Shown: in pieces, positions 17,052 to 25,708 of the stretch
How positions within the stretch are numbered: the first letter of the stretch is position 1
Layout: every line of letters begins with the position of its first letter
Source: Flavobacterium sp.
Lineage (GTDB): Bacteria > Bacteroidota > Bacteroidia > Flavobacteriales > Flavobacteriaceae
Reading direction: 5' to 3'
DNA: 64,000 nucleotides
Assembly (NCBI GenBank): GCA_027484725.1
Contig: JAIXSK010000018.1
Location: 1-64,000 of the forward strand
The notes under the pieces: generated by a model
What the model was told of the DNA's origin: nothing
The model's database searches: none
Seen by the model: only the letters and a program-made list of their open reading frames with translations
Translations under genes and position numbers: made by a program

Positions 17052-20036
17052 ATGAAAAAGATTTACACCTTATTGTTATTGTTATTGGGCGCGCTGTCAC
17101 TTCAGGCGCAAATTGTGAATATTCCCGATGCGAATTTAAAATCCTTACTGTTGAGTAATGCTGACACTAATCAGGACAATCAAATTCAGATAAGTGAGGC
17201 GATGGCGGTAAATTCTTTAACTGTTTTCGGAGCTAATCCTGAAATTACCGACCTGACCGGTTTGGATGCATTTACAAATCTCACTTATCTAGAGCTTAGA
17301 TTCTTGAATGTAAGTGCTCCTTTGTCACTCTCGAGTTTTACTCATTTAGAAAATGTTTATTTTTTTTCCACTTCATTTACATCGATAGATTTTTCAGGCA
17401 TGATTAGTTTAGAAAGTGTCTCTATGTCTTCTACTCCGGTTCAAACTTTAACTTTCAACAATCTCCCTAACTTAGCTAATGTCTCTCTCGATTCGATGAT
17501 TACCAGTCAAATAGAGTTTTCTTCACTACCTCTTTTAACTGCAATCACAATCGATTCTTTAAATTCCTTGTCAACATTAAATATGTCCGAGTTACCGAGT
17601 ATCAGAAAATTATTTTTCTATGGAGTCCCGATTACAAATCTTGACATAAATACTTTTAATAGTCTTGAGGAAATTTATTTAGTAGGCTCGGGAATAACCT
17701 CTTTGGACATCTCAGGTCTTTCAAATCTAAAGTCATTGTCGTGTGGATCTAACACAATGTTGACCTCAGTCAATACAACAGGGGCTACTGCAATCACCGA
17801 TTTAGAAATTTCATCTTGTCGGATAAGTTCAATAGATGTTGGTGCGATGACCCAGCTAGTGAATTTAAATGTTTCTGGTAATGTAGGTTATGATTTCAGT
17901 TCTTCTGGGCTAACCAGCTTAAATGTTCAAGGATTGAATCAGTTGAAGTCACTTATTTGTTCATCTAACAGTATTCCGAGTTTAAATCTGAACGGTCTAA
18001 CCCAATTGACCCATCTAGAATGTTCTCAAAATCTATTAACCCAGCTCGATGTTTCAATGCTTACGCAACTAACCTATTTAGGGTGCGGTCAAAATCAGCT
18101 GAGTTCTTTGAATGTTATGCCACTGACCCAGCTAAAATCACTCGGCTGTTATTACAATAACTTGAGCACGCTGGATCTTTCAACTTTAACTCATCTAGAA
18201 AAGTTATATTGTCAAAACAATCTGATTTCCAATCTAAATATATCAGCCAATACACAACTGAATAATATAGATTGCAGCTACAACTCTATTAGCTCATTAG
18301 ATTTTGCGGCCAATCACGAAATAAAAAAAATAGAATGCGGCAATAACCCTTTAACAAATCTGAATCTTACCAGCCAAAACAAATTCAAATATTTGTCGTG
18401 CAACTACACTCTGATTTCAACAATTAATATAAGCGGTTTTGATGTTCTGACAGTTAATGCTGGGGAAGGTGGTTGTATTATTGACTTGTCTGACAATCCT
18501 AACCTTGAATATATCAATGCAAAATATGGGTTATTAAATACTGGTTATGGCTTATTTTTGATAAATTGTCAGAACCTAAGATATATTTGTGCTGATGATG
18601 ATAACATTCCGTTCATTCAAAACAGAATAACATTGGTAGGGTTACAAAATGTTTCTCTGACTTCTTACTGTACCTTCACACCCGGTGGCGCCTACAACAC
18701 GATAGCAGGAATGATCTCCTATGATTTGGATGGAAACGGCTGTGACACGTCAGATTATATGGCCCCTTTAATGAAAATGAACATCAACGACGGAACGCAA
18801 ACCGGCGCTACTTTTACCAATAGTATAGGGAATTATTCGTTTTTTACACAAGCCGGAAATTATACCCTCACTCCTACCCTTGAAAGCCCTTATTTTACCG
18901 TTACGCCTGCTTCAGCTATTATTAATTTTCCGAGTCTTGACCAAACAACACAAACGCAAAATTTTTGCATTTCACCCTTGGGAGTTCATTACGATGTTGA
19001 ATTTACCCTATTATCCAATATCACACCCAGACCGGGCTTTTATGCAACCTATCAGATTGTATACAAGAATACCGGAAATCAAATTCAATCCGGAACGATT
19101 GACCTTGCCTTTGACGATGCCGTCCTTGATTTTTTAAATGCATCACCAACCAATAGCAGTCAAACAACAAATCATTTAACATGGAATTACTCAAACCTTT
19201 ATCCTTTTGAAAGCAGAGTAATCTATATAAAGTTCCGTGTAAATGGACCTACTGAAACACCGCCCGTAAACATAGGCGATATCTTGAATTATACTACTAC
19301 CCTATCATTAAACGGTGAAGGTGTTCCACCTCCAACCCAAGCTCAATTAGTACAAACTGTGGTAGGAGCTTATGACCCAAATGATAAAACCTGTCTAGAA
19401 GGCAATAACATTACTCCTGAAATGGTCGGTGATTATTTGCACTATTTGATTCGTTTTCAAAATACCGGAACCGCACCTGCTGAGTTTGTCGTGGTCAAAG
19501 ATATGCTCGACACCCAAGTTTTTGATGTGTCTTCTTTACAGTTAATCTCAAGTTCACACCCAATGACCACGCGCATCACCGGCAACAAAGCAGAGTTTAT
19601 TTTTGAAAACATCAACTTGCCCGGAGAATCGGTGGATGAACCCGCAAGCCACGGTTTTGTAGCTTTTAAAATCAAAACCAAAAACAACTTGGTGCTGGGT
19701 AATACCGTAAAAAACAAAGCCGAAATTTATTTTGATTACAACTTTCCGGTCATTACCAACCAAACCACCACTACGGTTTCATTGTTAGCCACTCAAGGTT
19801 TTGACGCCGCTCAAGTAAGCATGACGCCCAACCCAACGCAGAATCTTTTGAACATATCAGCCAACTGTAATCTTCAAAAAATAGAATTGCTCGATATGCA
19901 AGGGCGTGTTTTAGAGCGTTACCCGGCTTTTGAACGAGAAGCTTCGATTTATTTATCAGGCAAAGCCAACGGAATGTATTTGGTCAAAGTAACTTCAGAC
20001 AAAGGAAGCAGCGTACAGAAAATCATCAAAGAATAA
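17052..20036 (+). CDS. Large secreted leucine-rich repeat protein with T9SS tail
   Basis: A 994-residue surface or secreted protein. Signal peptide (LLLLLGALSLQAQ) at 7-20; leucine-rich repeats over about residues 45-540, many 21 residues long with a cysteine at a fixed place (HLECSQNLL, YLGCGQNQL, SLGCYYNNL, KLYCQNNLI), like internalin-J-type repeats; a short linker with Cys; conserved-repeat-like and DUF7619-like beta domains (AYDPNDKTCLEGNNI, YFDYNFPVITNQT); then a type A T9SS sorting domain from about 925 (MTPNPTQNLLNI to SSVQKIIKE). Probable role: adhesion or binding at the cell surface. Confidence 0.9.
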   Translation: MKKIYTLLLLLLGALSLQAQIVNIPDANLKSLLLSNADTNQDNQIQISEAMAVNSLTVFGANPEITDLTGLDAFTNLTYLELRFLNVSAPLSLSSFTHLENVYFFSTSFTSIDFSGMISLESVSMSSTPVQTLTFNNLPNLANVSLDSMITSQIEFSSLPLLTAITIDSLNSLSTLNMSELPSIRKLFFYGVPITNLDINTFNSLEEIYLVGSGITSLDISGLSNLKSLSCGSNTMLTSVNTTGATAITDLEISSCRISSIDVGAMTQLVNLNVSGNVGYDFSSSGLTSLNVQGLNQLKSLICSSNSIPSLNLNGLTQLTHLECSQNLLTQLDVSMLTQLTYLGCGQNQLSSLNVMPLTQLKSLGCYYNNLSTLDLSTLTHLEKLYCQNNLISNLNISANTQLNNIDCSYNSISSLDFAANHEIKKIECGNNPLTNLNLTSQNKFKYLSCNYTLISTINISGFDVLTVNAGEGGCIIDLSDNPNLEYINAKYGLLNTGYGLFLINCQNLRYICADDDNIPFIQNRITLVGLQNVSLTSYCTFTPGGAYNTIAGMISYDLDGNGCDTSDYMAPLMKMNINDGTQTGATFTNSIGNYSFFTQAGNYTLTPTLESPYFTVTPASAIINFPSLDQTTQTQNFCISPLGVHYDVEFTLLSNITPRPGFYATYQIVYKNTGNQIQSGTIDLAFDDAVLDFLNASPTNSSQTTNHLTWNYSNLYPFESRVIYIKFRVNGPTETPPVNIGDILNYTTTLSLNGEGVPPPTQAQLVQTVVGAYDPNDKTCLEGNNITPEMVGDYLHYLIRFQNTGTAPAEFVVVKDMLDTQVFDVSSLQLISSSHPMTTRITGNKAEFIFENINLPGESVDEPASHGFVAFKIKTKNNLVLGNTVKNKAEIYFDYNFPVITNQTTTTVSLLATQGFDAAQVSMTPNPTQNLLNISANCNLQKIELLDMQGRVLERYPAFEREASIYLSGKANGMYLVKVTSDKGSSVQKIIKE

Positions 20037-20398
20037 TGAAATACCAAATTCAAAAATCACCTTTTATTGTGCCCACCACCGATGGCAAACTCATTGAAGA
20101 ACACCACGGTCGGGCGGCCACCAACAACCCAGACATTTCAATAGCGCATATGATTGCACCACCGCATTGGAGCGAACCTTTTCAAACGCCCGAATTTGAT
20201 GAATACACCTATATCATTTCAGGCAAAAAGCAATTCACCATTGCCGGTGAAGTAGTAGTTTTAGAAGCCGGACAATCGATCAAAATTGAAAAAAATGTGC
20301 GCGTGCAATATGCCAATCCGTTTGATGAGCCCTGTGCATATATCGCGATTTGCCAACCGGCTTTTGACTTTAACAAAGTGCATCGAGATGAAGCGTAG
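20036..20398 (+). CDS. Cupin-domain protein
   Basis: Single-domain cupin of 120 residues. The two cupin motifs are recognisable around HWSEPFQTPEFDEYTYIISG (near 43-62) and AGQSIKIEKNVRVQYANPF. Only some of the usual metal His/Glu ligands are clear. The ATG overlaps the stop of the LRR gene (TAATG), so it is translationally coupled, an odd partner for a surface protein. Function unknown. Its 3' end meets repeat copy B. Confidence 0.8.
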   Translation: MKYQIQKSPFIVPTTDGKLIEEHHGRAATNNPDISIAHMIAPPHWSEPFQTPEFDEYTYIISGKKQFTIAGEVVVLEAGQSIKIEKNVRVQYANPFDEPCAYIAICQPAFDFNKVHRDEA

Positions 20399-20420
20399 TT
20401 TTGCCGTTTGCGCCAGCGCG

Positions 20421-20494
20421 GCCCGGATGGAAACAGCATCCTTTTGGGTTGGGGTTCAAGCCAAAAGATATCGTGAACAGCCGGAACAGCCGCC
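20421..20494 (+). repeat. Interspersed palindromic repeat, copy B
   Basis: Between two convergent genes. GCCCGGATGG, GGATG/CATCC arms, then CTTTTGG / CCAAAAG arms and GTGAACAGCCGGAACAGCCGCC. The flanks match copy D best (GCCCGGATGG at one end, GAACAGCCGGAA at the other). It probably ends transcripts from both sides. Confidence 0.75.
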
Positions 20495-21844
20495 CTACGA
20501 ATGCGCCAATAAGTCAAGGATTTTTTGTTCTACCTCTGCGCTGTTCCAACGATTTTCAATATCAGGAATTGTTTTCAAAACGGTTTCCATAATTTCGTTC
20601 TGACGATTGCCCAACGCCAGCGCCTCTGAATACGGGCGTAAACTAAACGTCACGCGGCTGTACAGCGGCAACCATTTATCAGGGTGTTTTTCTGAAAACC
20701 ACTTTTCAATTTTTTTCTGAAGCAAAAACTGCGCATCGGCGGTTTTGGTGCTCATCTCCATAAAATTCCGATAGGAAAGTTCGGCAATCGCATCGGCATT
20801 GGGCTTACGCGATTTTTCATATTCCGAAAAAATCATTTGCCAATCATCGCCGTAGCGTTGCATCATTTGGTTGAGTATCGTAATATCTTCAAAACCGGCA
20901 TTCATCCCATGCCCGTAAAACGGAACAATCGCATGACAAGCATCGCCAATCAAGGCCACTTTATCCTGATACGTCCACGGAAAACACTTCATGGTCACCA
21001 AAAAACTCGTTGGGTTTTTAAAGAAATCTTCTACCAGATCCGGAATTACCTCAGCGGTATCCGGAAAATGTTCCGCAAAAAAAGCTTCGAGTGTTTCTTG
21101 ATCTTTGAGTTGTGCAAATGAGTTTTCGCCTTCGTGCGGCATAAACAAAGTACAGGTAAAAGTGCCATCGGTATTGGCCAGCGCCATGAGCATATATTCG
21201 CCGCGCGGCCAAATATGTAAAGAGTTTTTATCGAGTTTGTGCGAACCGTCGGCATTGGCCGGAATATGCAATTCTTTATAGCCGAGTTTTAAAAATTCCT
21301 GCGAATAATTAAACATGCTCTGACGTTGCATTCTGTGGCGCACGCGTGAGAAAGCTCCGTCTGAACCAAACACCAAATCATAATCGAGTTCGTCCCACTC
21401 GCCGCGTTCGGTTTCGCCAATGTGCAAAGTAGCATTACTCAAAGTAACATCCCAAATGCGGTGCTCAAAGAAAAATTCCACACCGGCAGCTTCAGCCAAA
21501 TCAACCATTTTGCGGTTCAAAATACCGCGTGATAATGAAAATATAGCCTCACCTTCTTTACCGTAATACTGGTAATTGAGCGAACGATCAGGCATATGAA
21601 TTGCGCGTTTGTCAACCGGAATCCCAATTTGCTTGATTTCATCGTCCAAGCCTATATCTTGCAGGGTTTTCCAGCCGCGGTCTGACATGACTAAATTAAT
21701 CGAGCGCCCCGAGAATTCAACGGTGCGAATATCCGGACTGCGGTCAAAAACGTGTACCGTATGACCTTCTTTTTTGAGGTAAATAGCCAAAAGCGAGCCT
21801 ACCAGACCCGATCCGACTACTGCGATTTTCTTAGGTTGTTGCAT
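20495..21844 (-). CDS. kmo: Kynurenine 3-monooxygenase
   Basis: FAD- and NADPH-dependent hydroxylase turning L-kynurenine into 3-hydroxykynurenine, on the tryptophan route to quinolinate and NAD. The FAD-binding GxGxxG (AVVGSGLVGSLLAIYLKK) is at residues 9-26, the second FAD motif (ALIGDACHAIVPFYGHGMNA) near 303-322, and the substrate-loop region with SGRSINLVMSDRGW near 46. About 450 residues as in the family. Kynureninase is at 30-31 kb; no tryptophan dioxygenase or HAAO-type gene is in the window. Confidence 0.94.
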   Translation of the reverse strand: MQQPKKIAVVGSGLVGSLLAIYLKKEGHTVHVFDRSPDIRTVEFSGRSINLVMSDRGWKTLQDIGLDDEIKQIGIPVDKRAIHMPDRSLNYQYYGKEGEAIFSLSRGILNRKMVDLAEAAGVEFFFEHRIWDVTLSNATLHIGETERGEWDELDYDLVFGSDGAFSRVRHRMQRQSMFNYSQEFLKLGYKELHIPANADGSHKLDKNSLHIWPRGEYMLMALANTDGTFTCTLFMPHEGENSFAQLKDQETLEAFFAEHFPDTAEVIPDLVEDFFKNPTSFLVTMKCFPWTYQDKVALIGDACHAIVPFYGHGMNAGFEDITILNQMMQRYGDDWQMIFSEYEKSRKPNADAIAELSYRNFMEMSTKTADAQFLLQKKIEKWFSEKHPDKWLPLYSRVTFSLRPYSEALALGNRQNEIMETVLKTIPDIENRWNSAEVEQKILDLLAHS

Positions 21845-21870
21845 GATGAAATAACACCGTAAAAGCGCGT

Positions 21871-21878
21871 CAAAAATA
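21871..21878 (-). promoter_or_regulatory. -7 element for kmo
   Basis: Minus-strand TATTTTTG, a perfect -7 box, about 27 bases before the kmo ATG. Confidence 0.5.
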
Positions 21879-21932
21879 GCGAATAATATTGGCTCAGCGG
21901 CATAAAATTAATATTTATTGTTGGGGCGTCTG

Positions 21933-21948
21933 CCTGTCTGCAGACAGG
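21933..21948. repeat. Perfect 16-bp palindrome next to repeat copy C
   Basis: CCTGTCTGCAGACAGG, fully self-complementary with no spacer, between kmo and the light-repair operon. It can form a cruciform or be a protein site. It may belong to the repeat element beside it. Confidence 0.7.
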
Positions 21949-21957
21949 TGCCACCGG

Positions 21958-22037
21958 CTCCGCTGCGCTGCGCCGCTGTCAGGCTGTTCGCTTTTAGTCC
22001 TCGCTGCGCTGCGGGCTACCGCTGCCATCCTTCACGC
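21958..22037 (-). repeat. Interspersed palindromic repeat, copy C
   Basis: Read on the minus strand it has GCGTGAAGGATGGCAGCGG, a variable GC-rich hairpin (GCCCGCAGCGCAGCG) and GCGAACAGCCTGACAGCGG, the same ends as copies A and E. Unlike other copies it sits between two divergent genes. Confidence 0.7.
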
Positions 22038-22046
22038 AATTGAAAA

Positions 22047-22092
22047 TTTTGTTTAACTTTTTGTTTAATTAAATAAACAAAATGTACTTTTG
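22047..22092 (+). promoter_or_regulatory. Promoter and candidate operator of the light-repair operon
   Basis: The -7 box TACTTTTG (22085-22092) and a -33 TTTG (22060-22063) flank a 9-bp inverted repeat, TTTTGTTTA, six bases, TAAACAAAA (22059-22082). A further half-site TTTTGTTTAA lies at 22047-22056. The inverted repeat covers the space between -33 and -7, a typical repressor position. The same half-site occurs at the tetR promoter at 52.3 kb. Confidence 0.6.
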
Positions 22093-22110
22093 TAGCTCAA
22101 ACTTTCCGCT

Positions 22111-22746
22111 ATGCCATCATTCTCCCAAGCCGAAATCCAACAAATGGACCGTATTTACCGACTCAACCTAATCAATTCTGCCACCGGATACAAATCAGCC
22201 AACTTGCTGGTTTCGCAATCCAAAAACGGTACACACAATGTGGCTATTTTTAGCAGTGTTACGCATTTGGGCAGCGATCCGGCCTTGATTGGTTTTATTG
22301 TTCGGCCAACAGTGGTCCCTAGAAATACTTATCAAAACATCCGCGCAACAGAATATTTCACCGTCAACCACATTACCGCCACACAAATCCAAAGTGCCCA
22401 CCACAGCTCTGCGGCATATCCGGCAGAAATTTCTGAGTTTGACCAAACAGATTTAACCCCGGAATTTCGTGATAATTTACTGGTTCCGTTTGTGGCGCAA
22501 AGCCCGGTACAACTGTATTGCAAATACCTCAATGAATATCCTATTACCGAAAACAACACCCTCATGATTGTAGCCTCAATAGAGCAAATCTTTATTCAAG
22601 ACGAACTTTTGCACCAAGATGGTTGGATTCGGTTAGATCAAGGAAAAGTAGTTGCTATTAATGGGCTCGACGGTTATGCGCTGCCGCAAATCCTTGACCG
22701 ATTTGCCTATGCCCGTCCGCACAAACCCACTGAATCTATTTTATAA
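22111..22746 (+). CDS. Flavin reductase family protein
   Basis: A 211-residue protein of the flavin reductase-like (FMN-binding split barrel) family, probably reducing FMN or FAD with NAD(P)H. The family look is seen in ATGYKSANLLVSQS, NVAIFSSVTHLGSDPALIGFIVRP and NTYQNIRATEYFTVNHI. It leads the operon with DUF2256 and two photolyases, so supply of reduced flavin for these FAD enzymes is an attractive but unproven role. The stop touches the next ATG (TAAATG). Confidence 0.85.
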   Translation: MPSFSQAEIQQMDRIYRLNLINSATGYKSANLLVSQSKNGTHNVAIFSSVTHLGSDPALIGFIVRPTVVPRNTYQNIRATEYFTVNHITATQIQSAHHSSAAYPAEISEFDQTDLTPEFRDNLLVPFVAQSPVQLYCKYLNEYPITENNTLMIVASIEQIFIQDELLHQDGWIRLDQGKVVAINGLDGYALPQILDRFAYARPHKPTESIL

Positions 22747-22893
22747 ATGGCGCATCAAAAACCGTATTTACCCACCAAAGTCTGCCCAATTTGTGAGCGT
22801 CCTTTTGCTTGGCGCAAAAAATGGGAACGCAACTGGAATGCTGTGTTGTATTGCAGTGACCGTTGCCGCCAAAATAAAAAAACAAATTCATGA
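22747..22893 (+). CDS. DUF2256 small zinc-ribbon-like protein
   Basis: A 48-residue protein that matches the short DUF2256 family: [18 protein letters not shown] followed by YCSDRCRQ. Four cysteines in two pairs (C13, C16, C36, C40) suggest a metal site, and the Trp/Arg-rich centre is the family hallmark. The family is known to sit beside photolyase genes but has no proven role. It starts directly after the flavin reductase stop and overlaps the photolyase start by ATGA. Confidence 0.9.
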   Translation: MAHQKPYLPTKVCPICERPFAWRKKWERNWNAVLYCSDRCRQNKKTNS

Positions 22894-24179
22894 AAGCACT
22901 GGTTTGGTTTACCCATGATTTACGCACACACGATCAGGTTTCAGTCAGCAAAGCCTGCGCAGAAAATCATAGCGTTCAAGCAGTTTATTGCCTTGATCCA
23001 AGCTGGTTTGAATACACCGAATTCGGCTTTAAAAGAACCGAGAAATACCGCGCCAAATTTTTGCTCGAAACACTTACAGAACTTAAGTCTTCGCTCAAAA
23101 AAATTCATATTCCGCTGGAGGTTGTTTTTCAAAAACCCGAAGATTTCATTCCAAGTTTCATCGAGCAAAACGCCATCAATCGCGTCTACAAAATGACCGA
23201 ATGGACTTTTGAGGAACAAAAAGTTTTTGAACAGGTCCGAAAAAAAACCACAGGCCAAATACAGTGGATGCAAAACTACGATCAGTTTTTGTTTCATCCT
23301 GAGGATATTCCGTTTAAAAATCTGGCACAACTGCCCGAAGTTTTTACCGAATTCCGCAAAAAAACCGAACAACTCAGCCGTGTCAGAGCCGTATGGCCTG
23401 AACCTAAAATGCCGGCAGAAAACTACCGCGAACCTCAGGGCAAAATTCCGTCCTTAACAGATTTGGGCTTTGAAGATTTTGAAACGCACCCTAATTCAGC
23501 CGTACCATTTCAAGGCGGACAAAACCATGCGCTAAACAGATTGAATCATTATTTATTTGAAACCCAAAATCTGGCACGTTATAAACAAACCCGCAACGGG
23601 CTCATCGGCGCCGATTATAGTTCCAAATTATCGCTGTGGCTGGCCAATGGAAGCATCTCGGCGCGCACCATCTATGAAGCCGTGCAAAAATTTGAGCGCA
23701 CGGTTACCAAAAATGAAGACACTTATTGGCTGATTTTTGAACTGATTTGGCGGGATTACTTTAAATATATTTCACTCAAACACCAGAACAAGATTTTTTA
23801 TTTGGGCGGAATTCTGGGTCGCGATTATACTTGGAAACAAACCCCTGAGAAATTCAAACAATGGACACAGGGCAAAACATCCGAACCATTTGTCAACGCC
23901 AACATGATGGAACTGCGCAAAACTGGCTTCATGAGCAATCGCGGTCGGCAAAATGTGGCGAGTTTTTGGGCCAAGCAATGGCAAGAAGATTGGCGCATCG
24001 GGGCGGCTTATTTTGAGAGCATGCTCATAGATTACGACGTGCACAGCAACTACGGAAACTGGATCTATAATGCCGGGGTGGGCAACGACCCGCGCGATCG
24101 AATGTTCAACATCAAGCGTCAGGCTGAGATGTATGATCCGCAACAAGCTTATCAAAAACTTTGGCTTCAAAATTCATGA
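22890..24179 (+). CDS. Photolyase of CRY-DASH type
   Basis: Blue-light FAD enzyme of the photolyase/cryptochrome family, likely repairing pyrimidine dimers. The N-terminal Rossmann part starts [12 protein letters not shown], and the FAD part has [55 protein letters not shown] and the C-terminal [13 protein letters not shown]. The DYSSKLS, NRGRQN and GVGNDPR blocks point to the DASH branch; 429 residues is normal. It overlaps both neighbours by four bases (ATGA), so the operon is tightly coupled. Confidence 0.92.
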   Translation: MKALVWFTHDLRTHDQVSVSKACAENHSVQAVYCLDPSWFEYTEFGFKRTEKYRAKFLLETLTELKSSLKKIHIPLEVVFQKPEDFIPSFIEQNAINRVYKMTEWTFEEQKVFEQVRKKTTGQIQWMQNYDQFLFHPEDIPFKNLAQLPEVFTEFRKKTEQLSRVRAVWPEPKMPAENYREPQGKIPSLTDLGFEDFETHPNSAVPFQGGQNHALNRLNHYLFETQNLARYKQTRNGLIGADYSSKLSLWLANGSISARTIYEAVQKFERTVTKNEDTYWLIFELIWRDYFKYISLKHQNKIFYLGGILGRDYTWKQTPEKFKQWTQGKTSEPFVNANMMELRKTGFMSNRGRQNVASFWAKQWQEDWRIGAAYFESMLIDYDVHSNYGNWIYNAGVGNDPRDRMFNIKRQAEMYDPQQAYQKLWLQNS

Positions 24180-25708
24180 AAACGCTTCGACTTATTTTGG
24201 GCGATCAGCTCCATGCACAACATTCGTGGTATCAAAAAACCTCTGACGACATTACTTATTTGATGATTGAAATGCATCAAGAAACCAGTTATGTCAAACA
24301 TCATATTCAAAAAATCACCGCTTTTTTTGCTGCGATGCGATGTTTTGCTCAAGAACTGAGGACTCAAAAACATGAGGTGATTTATCTCAAAATTGGTGAC
24401 GATGAGTCGAAGAAGCCGCTCGATGAAATTTTGAGACACTTCATCAATGAATTATCGATTGAAAAATTTGAATTCCAACAGCCCGACGAGTATCGATTAG
24501 ACCAGCAACTCAATCAGTTTTGCGCCTCGTTGCCTGTGGCGTATGAATGTTTTTCAACCGAGCATTTTTTGACCGAACGATACGAACTACGAGACTATTT
24601 TTCAGGCAAAAAACAGTGGCTCATGGAAAGCTTTTACCGGAATATGCGCAAAAAACATCGCCTCTTGATGCAAGGCGATGCTCCGCTGGGCGACGCTTGG
24701 AATTTTGACCACGAAAACCGCAAAAAATACAAAGGAGAACACGGGGTTCCGCCCGCCGTTATTTTTAACAATGATGTCTCAGAAATCTACCGCGAAATCT
24801 TATCAGAAAAGATTGATTTCTTTGGCAACATCAATCCAGAAGCGCTTTCGTGGCCAATTAATCGCCAACAATGCCTAAAACAATTGGATTATTTCTGTGC
24901 ACATTTATTAGAACATTTCGGTGATTACGAAGACGCCATGCACAGCCAAGAAAAATATCTTTTTCACGCGCGCTTGTCGTTTGCAATGAACACCAAAATG
25001 CTCTCACCGAGGGAAGTGATTCGCAAAGCCATCGAAACTTTTGAACAAAACTCAGATAAAATTTCATTGCCACAAATAGAGGGTTTTGTGCGACAGATTG
25101 TGGGCTGGCGCGAATATGTGCGCGGGATTTATTGGGCCAAAATGCCCGAATATCAATCACTCAACTACTTTGGACATCAAAATCAACTTCCGGAATTTTT
25201 CTGGACGGGTCAAACCCAAATGAACTGCCTCAAACACGCCATTGGCCAAAGTCTGGACGATGCTTATGCGCATCACATTCAAAGGCTTATGGTGATAGGC
25301 AATTTTGCTTTGCTGGCGCAGATTCATCCCGATCAAGTAGACGCTTGGTATTTGGGCGTATACATAGACGCTATTGAATGGGTTGAAATGCCCAACACAC
25401 GTGGGATGAGTCAGTATGCCGACGGTGGAATCATTGCCACCAAACCTTATGTTTCTTCGGGAAGCTATATTCAAAAAATGAGTGATTATTGCGCCGGTTG
25501 CGCCTATGATGTCAAACAAAAAACCGGAGAAAAAGCTTGCCCGTTTAATAGTTTATATTGGCATTTTATCGAAGCTAACCGACCGTTTTTTCAAGACAAT
25601 CCAAGAATGGCGATGATGTATCATCAACTGAGCAAAATGCCCGCAGAACAACGCGCTGCCTTGCTTGAACGCGCTGGAAAAATCATACAAAATCCGGATG
25701 CTTTTTAA
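24176..25708 (+). CDS. Iron-sulphur photolyase (FeS-BCP / PhrB type)
   Basis: Bacterial (6-4) photolyase/cryptochrome of the iron-sulphur group, as in Agrobacterium PhrB. The start LRLILGDQLHAQHSWY and the block VGWREYVRGIYW fit the family, and likely 4Fe-4S ligands are the Cys in QMNCLKHA near 348 and the set YCAGCAYDVKQKTGEKAC near 440-460. About 510 residues. The ATG at 24176 overlaps the CRY-DASH stop (ATGA). With the DASH enzyme it gives the cell repair of two lesion types, or a repair enzyme plus a sensor. Confidence 0.92.
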   Translation: MKTLRLILGDQLHAQHSWYQKTSDDITYLMIEMHQETSYVKHHIQKITAFFAAMRCFAQELRTQKHEVIYLKIGDDESKKPLDEILRHFINELSIEKFEFQQPDEYRLDQQLNQFCASLPVAYECFSTEHFLTERYELRDYFSGKKQWLMESFYRNMRKKHRLLMQGDAPLGDAWNFDHENRKKYKGEHGVPPAVIFNNDVSEIYREILSEKIDFFGNINPEALSWPINRQQCLKQLDYFCAHLLEHFGDYEDAMHSQEKYLFHARLSFAMNTKMLSPREVIRKAIETFEQNSDKISLPQIEGFVRQIVGWREYVRGIYWAKMPEYQSLNYFGHQNQLPEFFWTGQTQMNCLKHAIGQSLDDAYAHHIQRLMVIGNFALLAQIHPDQVDAWYLGVYIDAIEWVEMPNTRGMSQYADGGIIATKPYVSSGSYIQKMSDYCAGCAYDVKQKTGEKACPFNSLYWHFIEANRPFFQDNPRMAMMYHQLSKMPAEQRAALLERAGKIIQNPDAF

